Assembly: GCF_910592395.1 (NCBI RefSeq)
Contig: NC_088318.1
Location: 8,866,349 to 8,930,348, forward strand
Length of the DNA: 64,000 bases
Source of the DNA: Lineus longissimus
Lineage: Eukaryota > Nemertea > Pilidiophora > Heteronemertea > Lineidae
Direction of reading: 5' to 3'
Under the pieces are notes generated by a model, which searched no databases, was not told the DNA's origin, and was given only the letters and a program-made list of their open reading frames with translations. Of the stretch, positions 53,851 to 64,000 are shown one piece after another. A program made the position numbers and the translations under genes. Position 1 is the stretch's first letter. Each line of letters starts with the position of its first letter.

Positions 53851-55295
53851 TTGTGCTTCTACGAAGCACATCGTTTTTTTCAAAGCTGCCGTGAATTCGA
53901 TTTAAAACCAAATTCAACCAGCCAAGTCTAGACGATTTTTGGGTTCATTCACCTACGGAGTAGACTGCCAAACTAATCTTGGCATTAGTATTGTCCAGTC
54001 TATTTAATTATAGACCTTTCTTAGCTAGCTTAGTCGACCCGGCTCCATTATTTTGATCTTGGTAGGGTAGATTTACGTAGGCTATTCTCACAGCGCCTCG
54101 AAACCGTTGAGATCAAGCAACCGCTTAGCATCAGTTCTGTCACGCCCCGCGTGGAGCGCCACTGGACGGAGGTCAATTTTTGAAGCCGGTTAAAAATCCA
54201 TTGATTTTAGTCTTTTCCTGCCTGGCCCTAACCGGGAGCTGCTGCCACCCAGCGTCCTTCGGCCTCAACAAGATCAGAATGGCGGATAGAGAAATGAAAA
54301 ATGATTTTCTCTGAATTTTATCCCAAATTTCATCAAATTTTAGGCATGGTAAGAGAACCTTTTTGGCTCAACGGAAGTGATAAATGTCAAATTTTATGAG
54401 CAGCTAGTTAGATTATTCTAACATCAACCCGAAAAGTAAAAAAAAAGGTGTTGTGTTTGGTGTATTCAATTTACACTGTGCGGAATGTCGTTGAGCAGTG
54501 CATTGAGATCTTCAAAATAGAAATAGGAAGAAAATTTGATACCTATAATTTCGGCTTTGGTGGGTCATGGCGCATGGGCCCAACGCCCATAATGGCGGAT
54601 TTAGGCCCTTGGGCTCCAGTTGACCTTGGCTATTTACAAAAATGTATGTCTGTACAAAATTGCAGCTCTTCCTACCCTGTGTTTGTGTTCCTCATAGGCT
54701 CCATCATATATCTAGTCTACCAAGGGCCATATCATTAGTGTAGGCACATGTTATTTTAATAGACAACAGAAATTATCATGACCTTGAAATGCACAGAGGC
54801 CTGAGTGCACTGGGCCTGTACATTTGCTGTACATCTCAATGGCTACTGTACTGTTGCGGCTAGAGCCTAGGGTTATGGCAGTCTATATCGGAGGGTTAGG
54901 GAGGTGGTAGGGTTAAGATTGGGGGTAGGGGCAAGGTTAGGCTGGATGGCCACTCTGGGTGCAGGAATGAGGGGTAGGGGTAGGGGTAGACCCACATGGG
55001 CGACGCCGCCAGGAGGCAGGATTGCCGAAGGGTGGGTCATTTTCTAAAGAAATCGAGGGCACAATCGGCATGATTTAGAAAGATTTTTTTACCCAGGGTA
55101 TTCACGGGCAAAATTAAGGGGGATCCCAGAGTAAGATAACTATTTGATGATGCCTTTTCTCTCCTGAAAAGATTGGTCTAGTTTAACAGGGAGTATGATT
55201 TCTCTGGTAGTTTAAGTCCATTGTGTCAAGAATTTTAAAGGCATTCACGCTTGTACCGTTACCACAACTGGATCATGATTTTCATTCCATTTCAG
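53851..55295. other. Region upstream of the bromodomain gene
   Basis: No coding exon recognised. It includes a G-rich stretch (54880-54995) with repeated GGGTAGGGG/GGGTTAGGG words. The promoter and first non-coding exon of the bromodomain gene may lie here. Confidence 0.35.
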
Positions 55296-58115
55296 AGTAC
55301 TTACATATCCAAATGGGAGTCATTCTCCTTCGGAACTGCTGTCCACAGTTGGTTTTTCCCTGTTGTAGATTTCAACAGCTTTCAGTCTGAGTAAGTATAA
55401 AGAAATGAAACAATAGGCAGCTACTTGTTCTCTTTAGAGTTGGGATCAAATGGTCCTGTTTCAGAATTACTATTTCTATTAATCAGACATCCATGACATA
55501 GATATTTTTGATGGTATTTTGATTTTGTTTTCTCAAAACACCCACTTTCAGTTCAAGGAACACTTTTCTAAATTGGTTTTAATTTTAGTAGAGGTCTGCA
55601 ATTGAAAAGAGTTTATGCTGTGTCAATATTTGTGCACGCCTTATTAACAATCTTTGGTGTTTATTTCAGTGGCAACAGCCTCCATGATGGAGTACGAGTG
55701 TCTGGGATTGCTCCAGAGGGTTGCCCACTACAGAGGAGGAAGAATGAATAGAATTAACATTGACCCATCAGTTTGGTTTAGATTACCAGGTAAATATCAC
55801 AAATCAGGCCGGAGAAATCGGGCATGATATTATGAATCTCATTCAATCTTAGGTTTTTGACTCAGTTGCCTACAGGTGTTCGAAGATATTATGTGATTGC
55901 CTACCCAGAAACATCATGTATGTATTGTGGATAAACACTTGACAGTCTGTACTCAGATATCCACAAAAGACAACTGGTATTTTCTGACACTGTGATAGAT
56001 ACTGCACACTGCTTTGAAGGAATGGGATGATCAGAGCTCACTTTTAATACACACACTGAAGACGACAAGTTAATGTTGCACTTCCACCACCACCCAGCTT
56101 TGCAATTTTGTGAGATGCCCTGGCACCTCCTGTAGTGTAGCTTATAATGTCCATTATTTCTTTATTGCTATCATCCTGTTTCAGTGAATAAAGATGATGC
56201 ACAAGGTTACTTCGATTTGATTCAGCACCCAATGGATTTTTCAACCATCCAAGGGAAAATAAAGGTGGGTAGCATTTGGATAATACTGTGGTAGCTCAAA
56301 CAATGTTTGGGAAATTCAACCCATGAAGAAGTGAATGCTAAGACCCCCTCAGAGACACCAAATTGTAGACTGGTCGAAAATGCTAGTCAAATCATTGCTC
56401 ACTGGTCCCAATTGGTGTGGTTGATTCCTCTAGGCCTCATAAGGGTGGCTGTGGTTGACTGGCATCTGCCTCTCACGATGTTCTGCTTCTGAATGACGTC
56501 ACAGCTTCAATCTGGTTGCTCCATGATGTAATGACGTTGTGTCCTCTGGCATTCTCTGTTGGCCTTGAACAGTAGTGTTTTTAAGCTGGGTGGGCGGCAT
56601 CATATTGGAAACTCACAACTTCTCACTTGCAGATCACTAAATCCTATCACTTCCATTTCAGAGTGGTCAGGACTTTCATACAGACATGCTCCTCGTCAGA
56701 GATAATTGTGTGAATTACAACAGAGATCCAGCAAGTCAGATTCGGGCTGACTGTGACACTGTCTTTGGCTTCTACACTGTGGAGTATGATAAACTGAAGA
56801 GCAGGAAACCAGCAAAGGTATTATAGAAATGATGTACATGTACTGTTTCCCCCAAGAAATATTCTTCTCCTGTCAAAGGCTAATTATACAAGACCTGTGT
56901 AGCTGATGTCGCACAAACTGCTTTCAATGCCCTCTGAAGTCACCTCTTAAAATCACAGTCTGACCATTCTTTCTTTTATTTAGCCTCTTATAGCAAGAGT
57001 ACCAGTACGCTGAATATTCCCCTGTCATCATTTCAGCTTGATTTGATTGTACCTGTAATATATTCAATTTTAAAGGGATAAAGTGAGCACTGCATTTTTG
57101 GTTCACATGTGGTCACAGATGTCAAAGTCATATGACACAGCAACCTGGGCTGTCTAAAGTTGTCCATTTCATTACATTGTTCATTTCATCCACTGGCTGA
57201 ACACAATTTATTACCGTATGCTGACCTTTCATCACTTTCGGTTCCAGAAAAAAGCTACCGGAACTGGCTAGGATATCGGGATGTATAGGCGTGCACAGAA
57301 AGAGGCAAAACTTGACATGGCCCATGCCAGTGCCATGAAAGTGGTGCAAAGCCAGGTTGAGAAGCTGGATGATGACATCAGGGAAAAGGAAGAGTGTATT
57401 CGTGATTTGACTGCTGAGGTATGTTATCTTAACAGTAATTTTACAACCAAAGACAGCAGCACTGTACGGGTATCTCAGTCTGAGATATATTATGTTACAC
57501 TGAAATTTGTTACCTTGTCACATATAATTTTGTTGCAAAGCCAGCCTTGAGGAGCAGTGTAGGCCAATACAATCTTTCTGATACATACAGGCAACCATTA
57601 CCAGTTTTGAGCCTCAATCAAGAACTGGTATCCTGAACAAACGTTTATATTGCCCTCTTAGCAACATTTTTCATCCCTTGGGACACCCAATGGGTTGTTG
57701 CGGAAAAAAGGAAACAACCGGTAATCAGCATCGAATACATTAGGCCTTCAGTTCTTTAACACTCAGTTCTTGAACGATGCATTTATCTGTATGTGCTAAT
57801 TTTGTTTGGTTTCACTTTCAGATCGAATGGAAGGAAAGACTGAGAGCTGAATTTGTACCCCCTGTTAAACTAGACCAATATGTTCAGGTAGAGATGAAAT
57901 CGAAACTACGGTGTGTGACGAACCCGACCCGAGTTCTGCCAAACGACTCTGCGAGATGCTACCTGAGCAACACAACCATGACCAAACGAGTTGACGAAAC
58001 ATGCAAGGCATTGGAACCAATTCATGGAGCTGATTCCAAATGGTTAAAAAAGCAGAGAAGGGAGCCATTCAAAAGTACTATTCAAATTTATCGAGACCCA
58101 AGGAAGGCAGAGTAA
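55296..58115 (+). CDS. Bromodomain and coiled-coil protein, gene unidentified
   Basis: Exons: 55296-55390 (mostly 5' UTR), 55670-55789, 56185-56264, 56662-56817, 57272-57418 and 57822-58115, all GT-AG with matching phases. The first coding Met seems to be formed across the first splice (A at 55390, TG at 55670); the same frame has a stop upstream. Predicted protein is 265 residues. The bromodomain spans about residues 10-115: WFRLPV in the place of the WPF shelf, YFDLIQHPMDF, and DNCVNYN with the acetyl-lysine-binding Asn. A Lys/Arg-rich charged helix follows (VEKLDDDIREKEECI) that looks like a coiled coil, then a C-terminal domain I do not recognise. It probably acts in the nucleus on acetylated chromatin. 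At exon 5 an upstream AG (57247) would add an in-frame TAG; the AG at 57271 avoids it. Confidence 0.75.
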
Positions 58116-59226
58116 CAAAGCATAAGGAACGGGTAACTGAAGTAAATGTGGTCCGGTGTGTCAAATACATGTATCGTAATGGTTCAATATCCAGTCGAAA
58201 ATACACTTCATTGCGGCAGGCACATCAATAGCCACTGGTGTATAATGCAGGAAAATGATATTTGTTGTATTGTTGTACAAGGATTCATATTTGCCAGATT
58301 TACATAGATTATCAAAAGGAAAGGAGTTCAGTTGTAAATTGGTTGATTGAAAAACATGTCCAAATGTCAAGTTTTGAATGCTCAATTTTATTGTCCACGA
58401 CTTCTTAATGTCATTCATACAAATTATTAATGAATGTCAATGATAAATAATTTATCTGGTTATTGAGTGATTGAATTTATACTTTTTCAATTATAATCAC
58501 TGTTAACCGTAAAATTTGGTGTTGTTTTGAATAGTCTTTTTTGTACATGTACATGTACATATACATGCCTGACACTAGTGAGATGTGGCAATGAACACCA
58601 GGAGAGGTTTCAACTTCACAGATGTCAAGACTGCCATGTTCAAGGGACATTTCTTTCCAGATGACATCAGCACAATCCATATGATCACCCTGCATCCATG
58701 TCAGCATTGCTGGAACTTTGGAAATGCCTCCTATAATTTGCATTTCTAGGACATTTGCCCCCTGAACATCTGCCCACTGGATGTTTGCCCCCTGACACCC
58801 CAAAGGATATCACTGTTTCTGATATAGATCCTTCAGGGTGGGGGGGGGGGGGCAAATGAACTAGGGGGAGATGCATTTCCCCGCCTACTCCAGATACAGT
58901 AGCAGATTCTTATCTTGAATCTGATTCTTCCGCAGTTTGTTGATTCTCGAATATTTGCTCCCCTGATGAAAACTGACTGATATTGGTTTATCTGAAGTCC
59001 TTCAAGGGAGAAGATGTCCCAGGGGGGCCAACTAATGTCCGGGAGGGGGGGCAGATGTCCAGGGGGAATGTCCAGGAGGGGGAGGGGGAGGGGGAGGATG
59101 TACTGATACCCAGTTTGTTAATTTGGTCAATCCTTGCTTTTCTGGTAGCATCCAGGAAATTGGAGGAACAAGACACTTGCTGGAGATCCATTCATTCAAA
59201 GAAAGGAAATAGCAACAAAAACGTTT
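58116..59226. other. Intergenic region between two convergent genes
   Basis: It contains a TACATG microsatellite near 58545-58565, a G run near 58843-58853, and C- and G-rich imperfect inverted stretches (about 58745-58800 and 59010-59095). No gene is seen. Confidence 0.5.
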
Positions 59227-60977
59227 TTACAGGGCAATACCATATTTATTCAACACCTCATATCCAGATGTGAGGAAGAGTCTCTTGGTGTTGCTATGGT
59301 ACTTCAGGGTGAAGGGGTGGCTCTCATTCACGAGGATGCTCATCTTATTTCCCTGAAATGAAAAGGAACAATCAATCAGTATCATGAGATTGAAGTCAAA
59401 TGCACTTACATCATGACATTAGAGTGTCTCACATTACATTTAAGTTCATACTCTATCAATTAAAGCCTGCTAGCAGGATCTTTACTTCACCAATTGGCCA
59501 TCATGGGAATGTAGGGAGTTATTCGTGCATTCCAAGCCTTGTCACCTTTATTCACACATCGGGATAAATTTCAGGAGGAGCCTGGGATGCAATTTACCTG
59601 TCGGTCCATCTTCCTCAGCAGGCTATTCCTTTCTAAACCCTCTTCCCTGCCCCAGAAGTTAAAAAGGATCACCACCTTCTCTGCGCTGGTGATGGTAAGT
59701 GTCAAGGTGGTTCTTGTCTCTCTAACTGTGGTCCGGAATGAGTTTGTCGTCATCAGGCCCCGGATCTGGTTGAAGACGCAACTTGGTACATCTCTGTAAT
59801 GAAACAAGAATTGCAATACATACAGCTATCATTCTAAGTGGTGGTGTCCAGGGAAACAGCTACCATATTGGTTCGGGGCGGACAAAAGACACCATTTTTC
59901 CTGTTGCCTGCCCCCCCCCACAAAAAAAACGTTTTTCTCTATTTCCGCTGAGAATAAAGAACTCATGAAGCTCATGAACCTACCGAGCAATTCGCAGACT
60001 CTTCTGTGGACCATTGGACCTCATCATGCAGAGGATCTGCTTGTGAATGAGCCTGATCTCATCCACAACCATAGGATAACTCTGGAATGACAAAAACATA
60101 TGGAAAATATGGAAAGAAAAAAACATAGGCCGCCAATTTCTTCACAAAGGGAGGGGGTTAACAATTTGGGCAATAACTTTCTATAGTAACATTTCTTTCT
60201 AATCCAAGTAGGCCGCGCAGAGGGCCTGCGCCATCTAAAGGTCTAGGGTACAGTCTCAGTTATTTCATTTGCACCTCGACCCCCTGGACGTTAGGCCCCC
60301 TGTGAGTACTAAACCCGCAGTTATATCAAACCAATATTTGCGCACTCTGGCGGGCTGCTTCCCGCTTCCCGCTTCCCGCCACATCAATTATGTCAATCAA
60401 TCAAATTTCAGGCGGTATAGGTGGTGATGTCATTATTGCAATTTGGTACCATGCCAGGACACGGCTAATCAAAGTTAGTAACTGTTTATACAGCTGATTA
60501 GAAAACAATGCGTAAGTGGCTTATGACAACATGTTATTTTCAATTTTTGATTGATTAGACTTTGCTCTTTCATAAACACAATGTAGAAGCTGACGTCAGT
60601 GTTCGCCACCTCTTGCAAATTACCATTCGGAAGGCTTCGGGAATTGTCGGCTTGGGATCAATATTTCCCTTTCTAGGCTCGGGAATGACACAAATAACCT
60701 AATTGACGTAGGCCTACTATGCTTTTGATGTCTCTGTATAAATTGGAAATTAGAAATACAACTGTCAGTTCATTACCTGCACCAGTTGGTGCTTTCTCGC
60801 CTCCGCCCGGCCATACTCGTCAGGGCTGTACTTTTGAGCAAGGCACCCTGCAACACCATCAAGTTCGTGGCAGAATGCCCTGAAAATCTCCCTTTCCTCG
60901 GCTGTCAGCAATTCGGCACAGAAACCCCTCCGAAAGTTGGAGAGAGCCCCCTTAATATGGCTGTCTAAGTTCTCCAT
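59227..60977 (-). CDS. Conserved-looking 206-residue protein of unknown function, four exons
   Basis: Minus-strand exons: 60977-60777, 60081-59984, 59793-59598 and 59352-59227. All introns have GT-AG ends and the phases agree (0, 2, 0). The protein starts MENLDSHIKGAL and ends with a TAA at 59227-59229. It is rich in helix-forming residues in the first half (LTAEEREIFRAF, DEIRLIHKQILCMM). The second half looks like beta strands (TTLTLTITSAEKVVILFNFW). No signal peptide, membrane segment or known domain is recognisable. The start is the first ATG of the open frame. A perfect E2F-type site lies ~20 bp upstream of the ATG. The bromodomain gene is tail to tail with it. Confidence 0.72.
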
Positions 60978-60996
60978 TTTTGTGAACAATTCAAAA

Positions 60997-61007
60997 TTCC
61001 CGCCAAA
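60997..61007 (-). promoter_or_regulatory. E2F-type site upstream of the 206-residue gene
   Basis: TTTGGCGGGAA on the minus strand matches the E2F/DP consensus. It sits 20 bp before the start codon in a CpG-containing stretch, where it could place the gene under cell-cycle control. Confidence 0.5.
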
Positions 61008-61009
61008 TC

Positions 61010-61420
61010 ACTCTCGGGGTCTAGCAAAGGGGTGGGGGTGTGATGGAGCCTAAACCCGAATGGCGGTCAATGTTTGTTTGTCATCTATCTTCAGAAGCAG
61101 TGCACACACCTAAAGATACACATAGGTACTCTTATATATACATGAGTTAAGCGTTTCCCTCTATCTGAGCACTTTTGTTAGGCATATCGGCCACCCATCC
61201 CCCCCATCTGTTGAAATATACTCTCCGGTAAGGACGCCGTTATAAAACCTCAACATTGGGAAATTCGGCTAATTTATTTCTGATATACTCTTAATACACT
61301 TTTTTATTACACTAATAAAGATTTTCGCAAACTTTATAAGACATAAGCAGCTATCTTAAGCAGGGCCATCATCATCATGCGCGCCTTCAACACCAAGACA
61401 CTTCCACCACGCCCTGGACC
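61010..61420. other. Intergenic region
   Basis: No gene recognised. Confidence 0.35.
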
Positions 61421-61429
61421 CGCCCTGTA

Positions 61430-61827
61430 CATTTGCATTGTGCACCACTGTGACAGAGCGGCTGCTCGACACTGGACACCTCTCCGTAAAAACAGCTAAC
61501 TCCTAAATGAAACACAAAAATTTATTATAAGACAAAAATTATTTACAATATTCACAGCTGCTGAAACTAAGGAAAGATTAGCATGTGAGATTTCAAATGT
61601 TCAGTTCAGGGGTATATCATGCCAGAGGGGAAGTAGGGTTCACTGTTCAGTGTTCACGGCAACTGAGGAAATAAAACGTCCAGTTCAAAAGGAATCCATG
61701 AATAACGTCCGAATCCAAATAAGGGCCCAGATATGGCGACATATTAAAATGATTACCACACTTCTTATGTAATTGGCTCACAACAAACTTAAGTGCTTTT
61801 AAATAAAGAAACATGGGATTCATCACA
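61430..61827 (-). repeat. 3' LTR of Gmr1-like element
   Basis: It begins TGTGATGAATCCC on the minus strand, right after the purine tract AGGGGGAAGGTA (61828-61839). An AATAAA lies near 61515. The distal border is uncertain; possible CA ends lie near 61430-61450. Confidence 0.6.
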
Positions 61828-62000
61828 TACCTTCCCCCTAAGAAAAAACTAGTTTAACAATTCTTCAAACAAGTTTTTCCTGAAACAAATTAAGAAGACA
61901 GTTAGTTAATAGACGATTGCTCTAACTTTGACTCACCACAGTAACAAGTCCAACATTTACACAGCAACCATCTGCCAATCATTCACATGATCCAAACAAC

Positions 62001-62422
62001 TTATATTCGGGACAGACAGTCAGCATTTGCATTCAATTTTCCGGGCTTGTGAAAGGGATAAAGTTTGATCCTTGTTCACTGAGAAGTTCTTCAGGTACGC
62101 CATACCTTGAGAACATCTCAACCAGGCCATCAGCTACTGCAGCAGCAGTAGTGTCTTTCAAAGGAATGGCGTCCGGATATCGGGTGGCGTAGTCAATGAG
62201 GGTTAACAAATACTTATTTCCTTTAGTACTGCGTTCCACCGGACCGACAATGTCAATTGCTACCTTGTAGAATGACCTTCCAACTACTGGTACACTGATT
62301 AGTGGTGTCTTCTCAGATGCTAGTTTTCTGGCAACGTGGGCATGTGTTACAGAAATTCTGGACATCTTTGTATAGCCTAGGCCAGTAATAATGCTGTAAC
62401 AACCTACTCCTAGTTTTGGCAA
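62001..62422 (-). pseudogene. Gmr1-like integrase core fused by deletion to the RNase H end
   Basis: The frame runs from ISVTHAHVAR through FYKVAIDIVGP (first Asp) and LLTLIDYATRYP (RNase H fold strand) to LLSEQGSNF, where a second Asp is expected but Glu-Gln is seen. Immediately after it, in another frame, come HKPGKLNANADCLSRI and a TAA at 62001-62003, the typical last residues of a Ty3 RNase H. The integrase C-terminus, all of RT and most of RNase H are deleted. A frameshift near 62313-62422 also separates this part from the zinc-binding region upstream. Confidence 0.8.
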
Positions 62423-63050
62423 TGCCTAAATGCCCAGCCAAAGATAGACTATGATCCAGTTCCATCAACTCCATTTTGTATTCCTGGGGCACCAACAACT
62501 GATCAATGTATTCCTGACGTTCCTCAACAAAGGACCTACGGTACATTAAACCATCCTGGAGGAAATAACCTGTTGAATCTTTTGGAAGGGACTTCTTCAC
62601 CTTCCCAACTAGACCTTGCAATTTAGGGTCAGCTTTTTGCCTCAAGGCAAAGTCTGAGGGTTGCAACTTCCACATGTCCACATGACTAATCAACACAGGC
62701 TCATTACCCTGACTACCAGCCTCTTGCATTCTCACTTCCTCAACATCGCTCACAAAGTCTGGATTGAGAATATCACAGTCTATGCTATCATTCCTGGAGT
62801 CAACAAGGGATGTGTCAACATCATCATGTCTCTCATCAGCATCTGGCAATGGTCGTACCAGAGTCGAACTCTCAGGGTCAAGGGATGTTACACCAACATC
62901 TGGCAACTGATCAACCGGTGTTGGCTTGGCACCCTGCTCCTGTTGCAAACGATCTGTTTCACATTCCTGTTCTCTTGCCTGTTTAGCCTTTGATTGGGTG
63001 ACAATGAAGGCAGGACAACCAGCTATGTCCTCCTTATCACCAACCAAAGG
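62313..63050 (-). pseudogene. Gmr1-like spacer and integrase zinc-binding region
   Basis: A low-complexity acidic linker is followed by a PQEYKMELMELDHSL-type segment and the His/Cys zinc-binding domain (HLGIAKTRSRLL to CNTCPRCQ) that precedes integrase cores. It lies in the same frame as the upstream Gag-protease frame, separated only by a TGA at about 63051. Confidence 0.8.
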
Positions 63051-63728
63051 TCAACCACCTACACAAGCATGAGCATGTGGACTTTTAAGTTTACCTATGT
63101 GATTGTAATCCTCCTCGGACAACAACACATCCACAGGTAAGTTGGGTAACACACCAACTTGACACACTCGTCTACCCTTGCTGCTTGAAAGGCAGACTGT
63201 TGCCAACGGCACATCTTGGGTCATACCATTGGCCAACAATATTTGAAACTGTTGGTCCACATATGCATCATCAGGGACTAAGTCTGCTCTGACTTGAGTA
63301 TTTGTACATCCAGTATCAAACAACATGGACACTGGTTCAGAATTGACATGTCCAGGGATCACAAACTTCTCATGACTTGGAAAGCCAGACCTACTGGGAC
63401 TAAGACACAGGTAACCCTTAGGCTTGTCAGACTTCTGGTCAGACTTTTTGTCTTCCTTCTTAGTCTCAGTTTCCTTTGCAGGACAGTCACTGGCGTAGTG
63501 GCCCTTTTCTTGGCATGCAAAACAAGTAATATCTTTGAGGTCTTTCTTACCTGTTTTCCCAGTCTTCTCATCCTTGTCATGTCTACCGAACTTCTTCCCA
63601 TTCTTGCCAGAACCAGTCTTAGGATCAGACGTTTTGGAAAGATGTACCTTCTTATGGGACATGACGTAGAGTTCAGCAAGCTCGGTCAACTTGTCAACGG
63701 TGTCCGGCTTCCTTTCCTTGATCCACAC
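63051..63728 (-). pseudogene. Gmr1-like Gag C-terminus and aspartic protease
   Basis: It starts inside Gag with WIKERKPDTVDKLTELAELY, which resembles the end of a SCAN domain. A basic Lys-rich linker, a CCHC zinc knuckle (CFACQEKGHYASDC) and the retropepsin motif MLFDTGCTNTQV follow. The frame ends at a TGA near 63051. The protease motif has Asp-Thr-Gly intact. The N-terminal Gag is absent; the sequence beyond 63740 does not continue it. Confidence 0.82.
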
Positions 63729-63747
63729 CTGTAAATCTGGCGATAAC

Positions 63748-63932
63748 AGGTTATTTGTGTTGGAATTTCAATTTAATGTTTTATGTGACCCACACACTCT
63801 TCTGACTCCTGAGGTAAAACAAACTCACAACTTTTTGTTTAGTTTTAAAATTGTATTGCCCAAAGAGAGAATGCATCAGCTTCCTGAATTCTGCATTATT
63901 TGTGTTGGAATTTCAATTTAATGTTTTATTTT
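63748..63932 (+). repeat. 33 bp direct repeat, about 152 bp apart
   Basis: 'ttatttgtgttggaatttca' followed by 'atttaatgttttat' occurs at about 63751-63783 and 63897-63929. It may mark a tandem duplication or the flanks of a small insertion. Confidence 0.8.
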
Positions 63933-64000
63933 GTCACACCGTCCTTGTGCCTAAGAAAAATTGGATGATGCCGCGCATATCACTGCCTAAGTAGACCGAG

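Larger units (their letters stand above)
61430..63740 (-). mobile_element. Gmr1-like Ty3/Gypsy retrotransposon, internally deleted and 5'-incomplete
   Basis: Minus-strand order is Gag (SCAN-like end, zinc knuckle), aspartic protease, integrase, then after a deletion the last residues of RNase H, a purine tract and the 3' LTR. Integrase before RT/RNase H is the order of Gmr1-like Ty3/Gypsy elements rather than standard ones. The Gag N-terminus and 5' LTR are missing from the window side. Confidence 0.82.

Noticed and set aside
54448-54738. 96-codon open frame as the first exon of the bromodomain gene
   Set aside because: No donor joins it in frame and it resembles nothing known.
54880-54995. 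Interstitial telomere repeat
   Set aside because: GGGTTAGGG-like words are irregular and not a true TTAGGG array.

Overview
The window looks like nuclear DNA of an invertebrate animal, probably a marine deuterostome or lophotrochozoan. Reasons: intron-bearing genes with consensus splice sites, many families of degenerate repeats, abundant TACATGTA and TAGGCCTA words, and a mix of mobile elements (BEL/Pao, DIRS, Gmr1-like Ty3, pogo, mariner-like, several LINEs) typical of such genomes. The species cannot be told from the sequence. There are no operons and no RNA genes that I can support.

Layout. 0-5 kb: a 5'-truncated L1/Tx1-like LINE cut by a complete 2.7 kb pogo-like DNA transposon (793-3457). 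5-15 kb: mostly unassigned DNA with minisatellites, hairpins, a family of ~143 bp tandem repeats, and a 118 bp palindromic MITE (14672-14789) whose empty site survives in a tandem duplicate. 16.0-18.3 kb: a mariner-superfamily element with ~350 bp terminal inverted repeats and a transposase frameshifted near its end. 21.4-41.8 kb: a three-level nest. A DIRS-type tyrosine-recombinase retrotransposon (21449-41827) is split by a DNA transposon (24515-38803, TSD GAGA). That transposon is split in turn by a BEL/Pao LTR retrotransposon (29577-37797, TSD ATCAG, two 868 bp LTRs). 44.0-48.2 kb: a tandem repeat followed by a minus-strand LINE carrying a hairpin-bearing insertion. 50.3-51.9 kb: five tandem copies of a ~302 bp unit that also occurs singly elsewhere. 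55.3-58.1 kb: a bromodomain and coiled-coil gene (+). 59.2-61.0 kb: a four-exon gene for a 206-residue protein of unknown function (-). 61.4-63.7 kb: a deleted Gmr1-like Ty3/Gypsy element (-).

The standout is the 24.5-38.8 kb DNA transposon. Its single gene, in about ten exons with matching phases, encodes roughly 1,045 residues. The N-terminal part has the paired-cysteine, RING and C2H2-like zinc arrangement of the vertebrate RAG1 N-terminus. The rest is a DDE-type transposase core with Asp, Asp, Cys-x2-Cys and Glu motifs that is not the RAG1/Transib core. Removing the BEL element with one TSD copy restores the frame to a stop 15 codons on. Removing the whole transposon with one GAGA restores the DIRS reverse-transcriptase frame, so boundaries and order of insertion are well supported. 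It recalls the N-RAG-TP transposons described from molluscs (from memory).

The two probable host genes (bromodomain gene and 206-residue gene) are tail to tail at the right. Nearly everything else that codes is of mobile-element origin.
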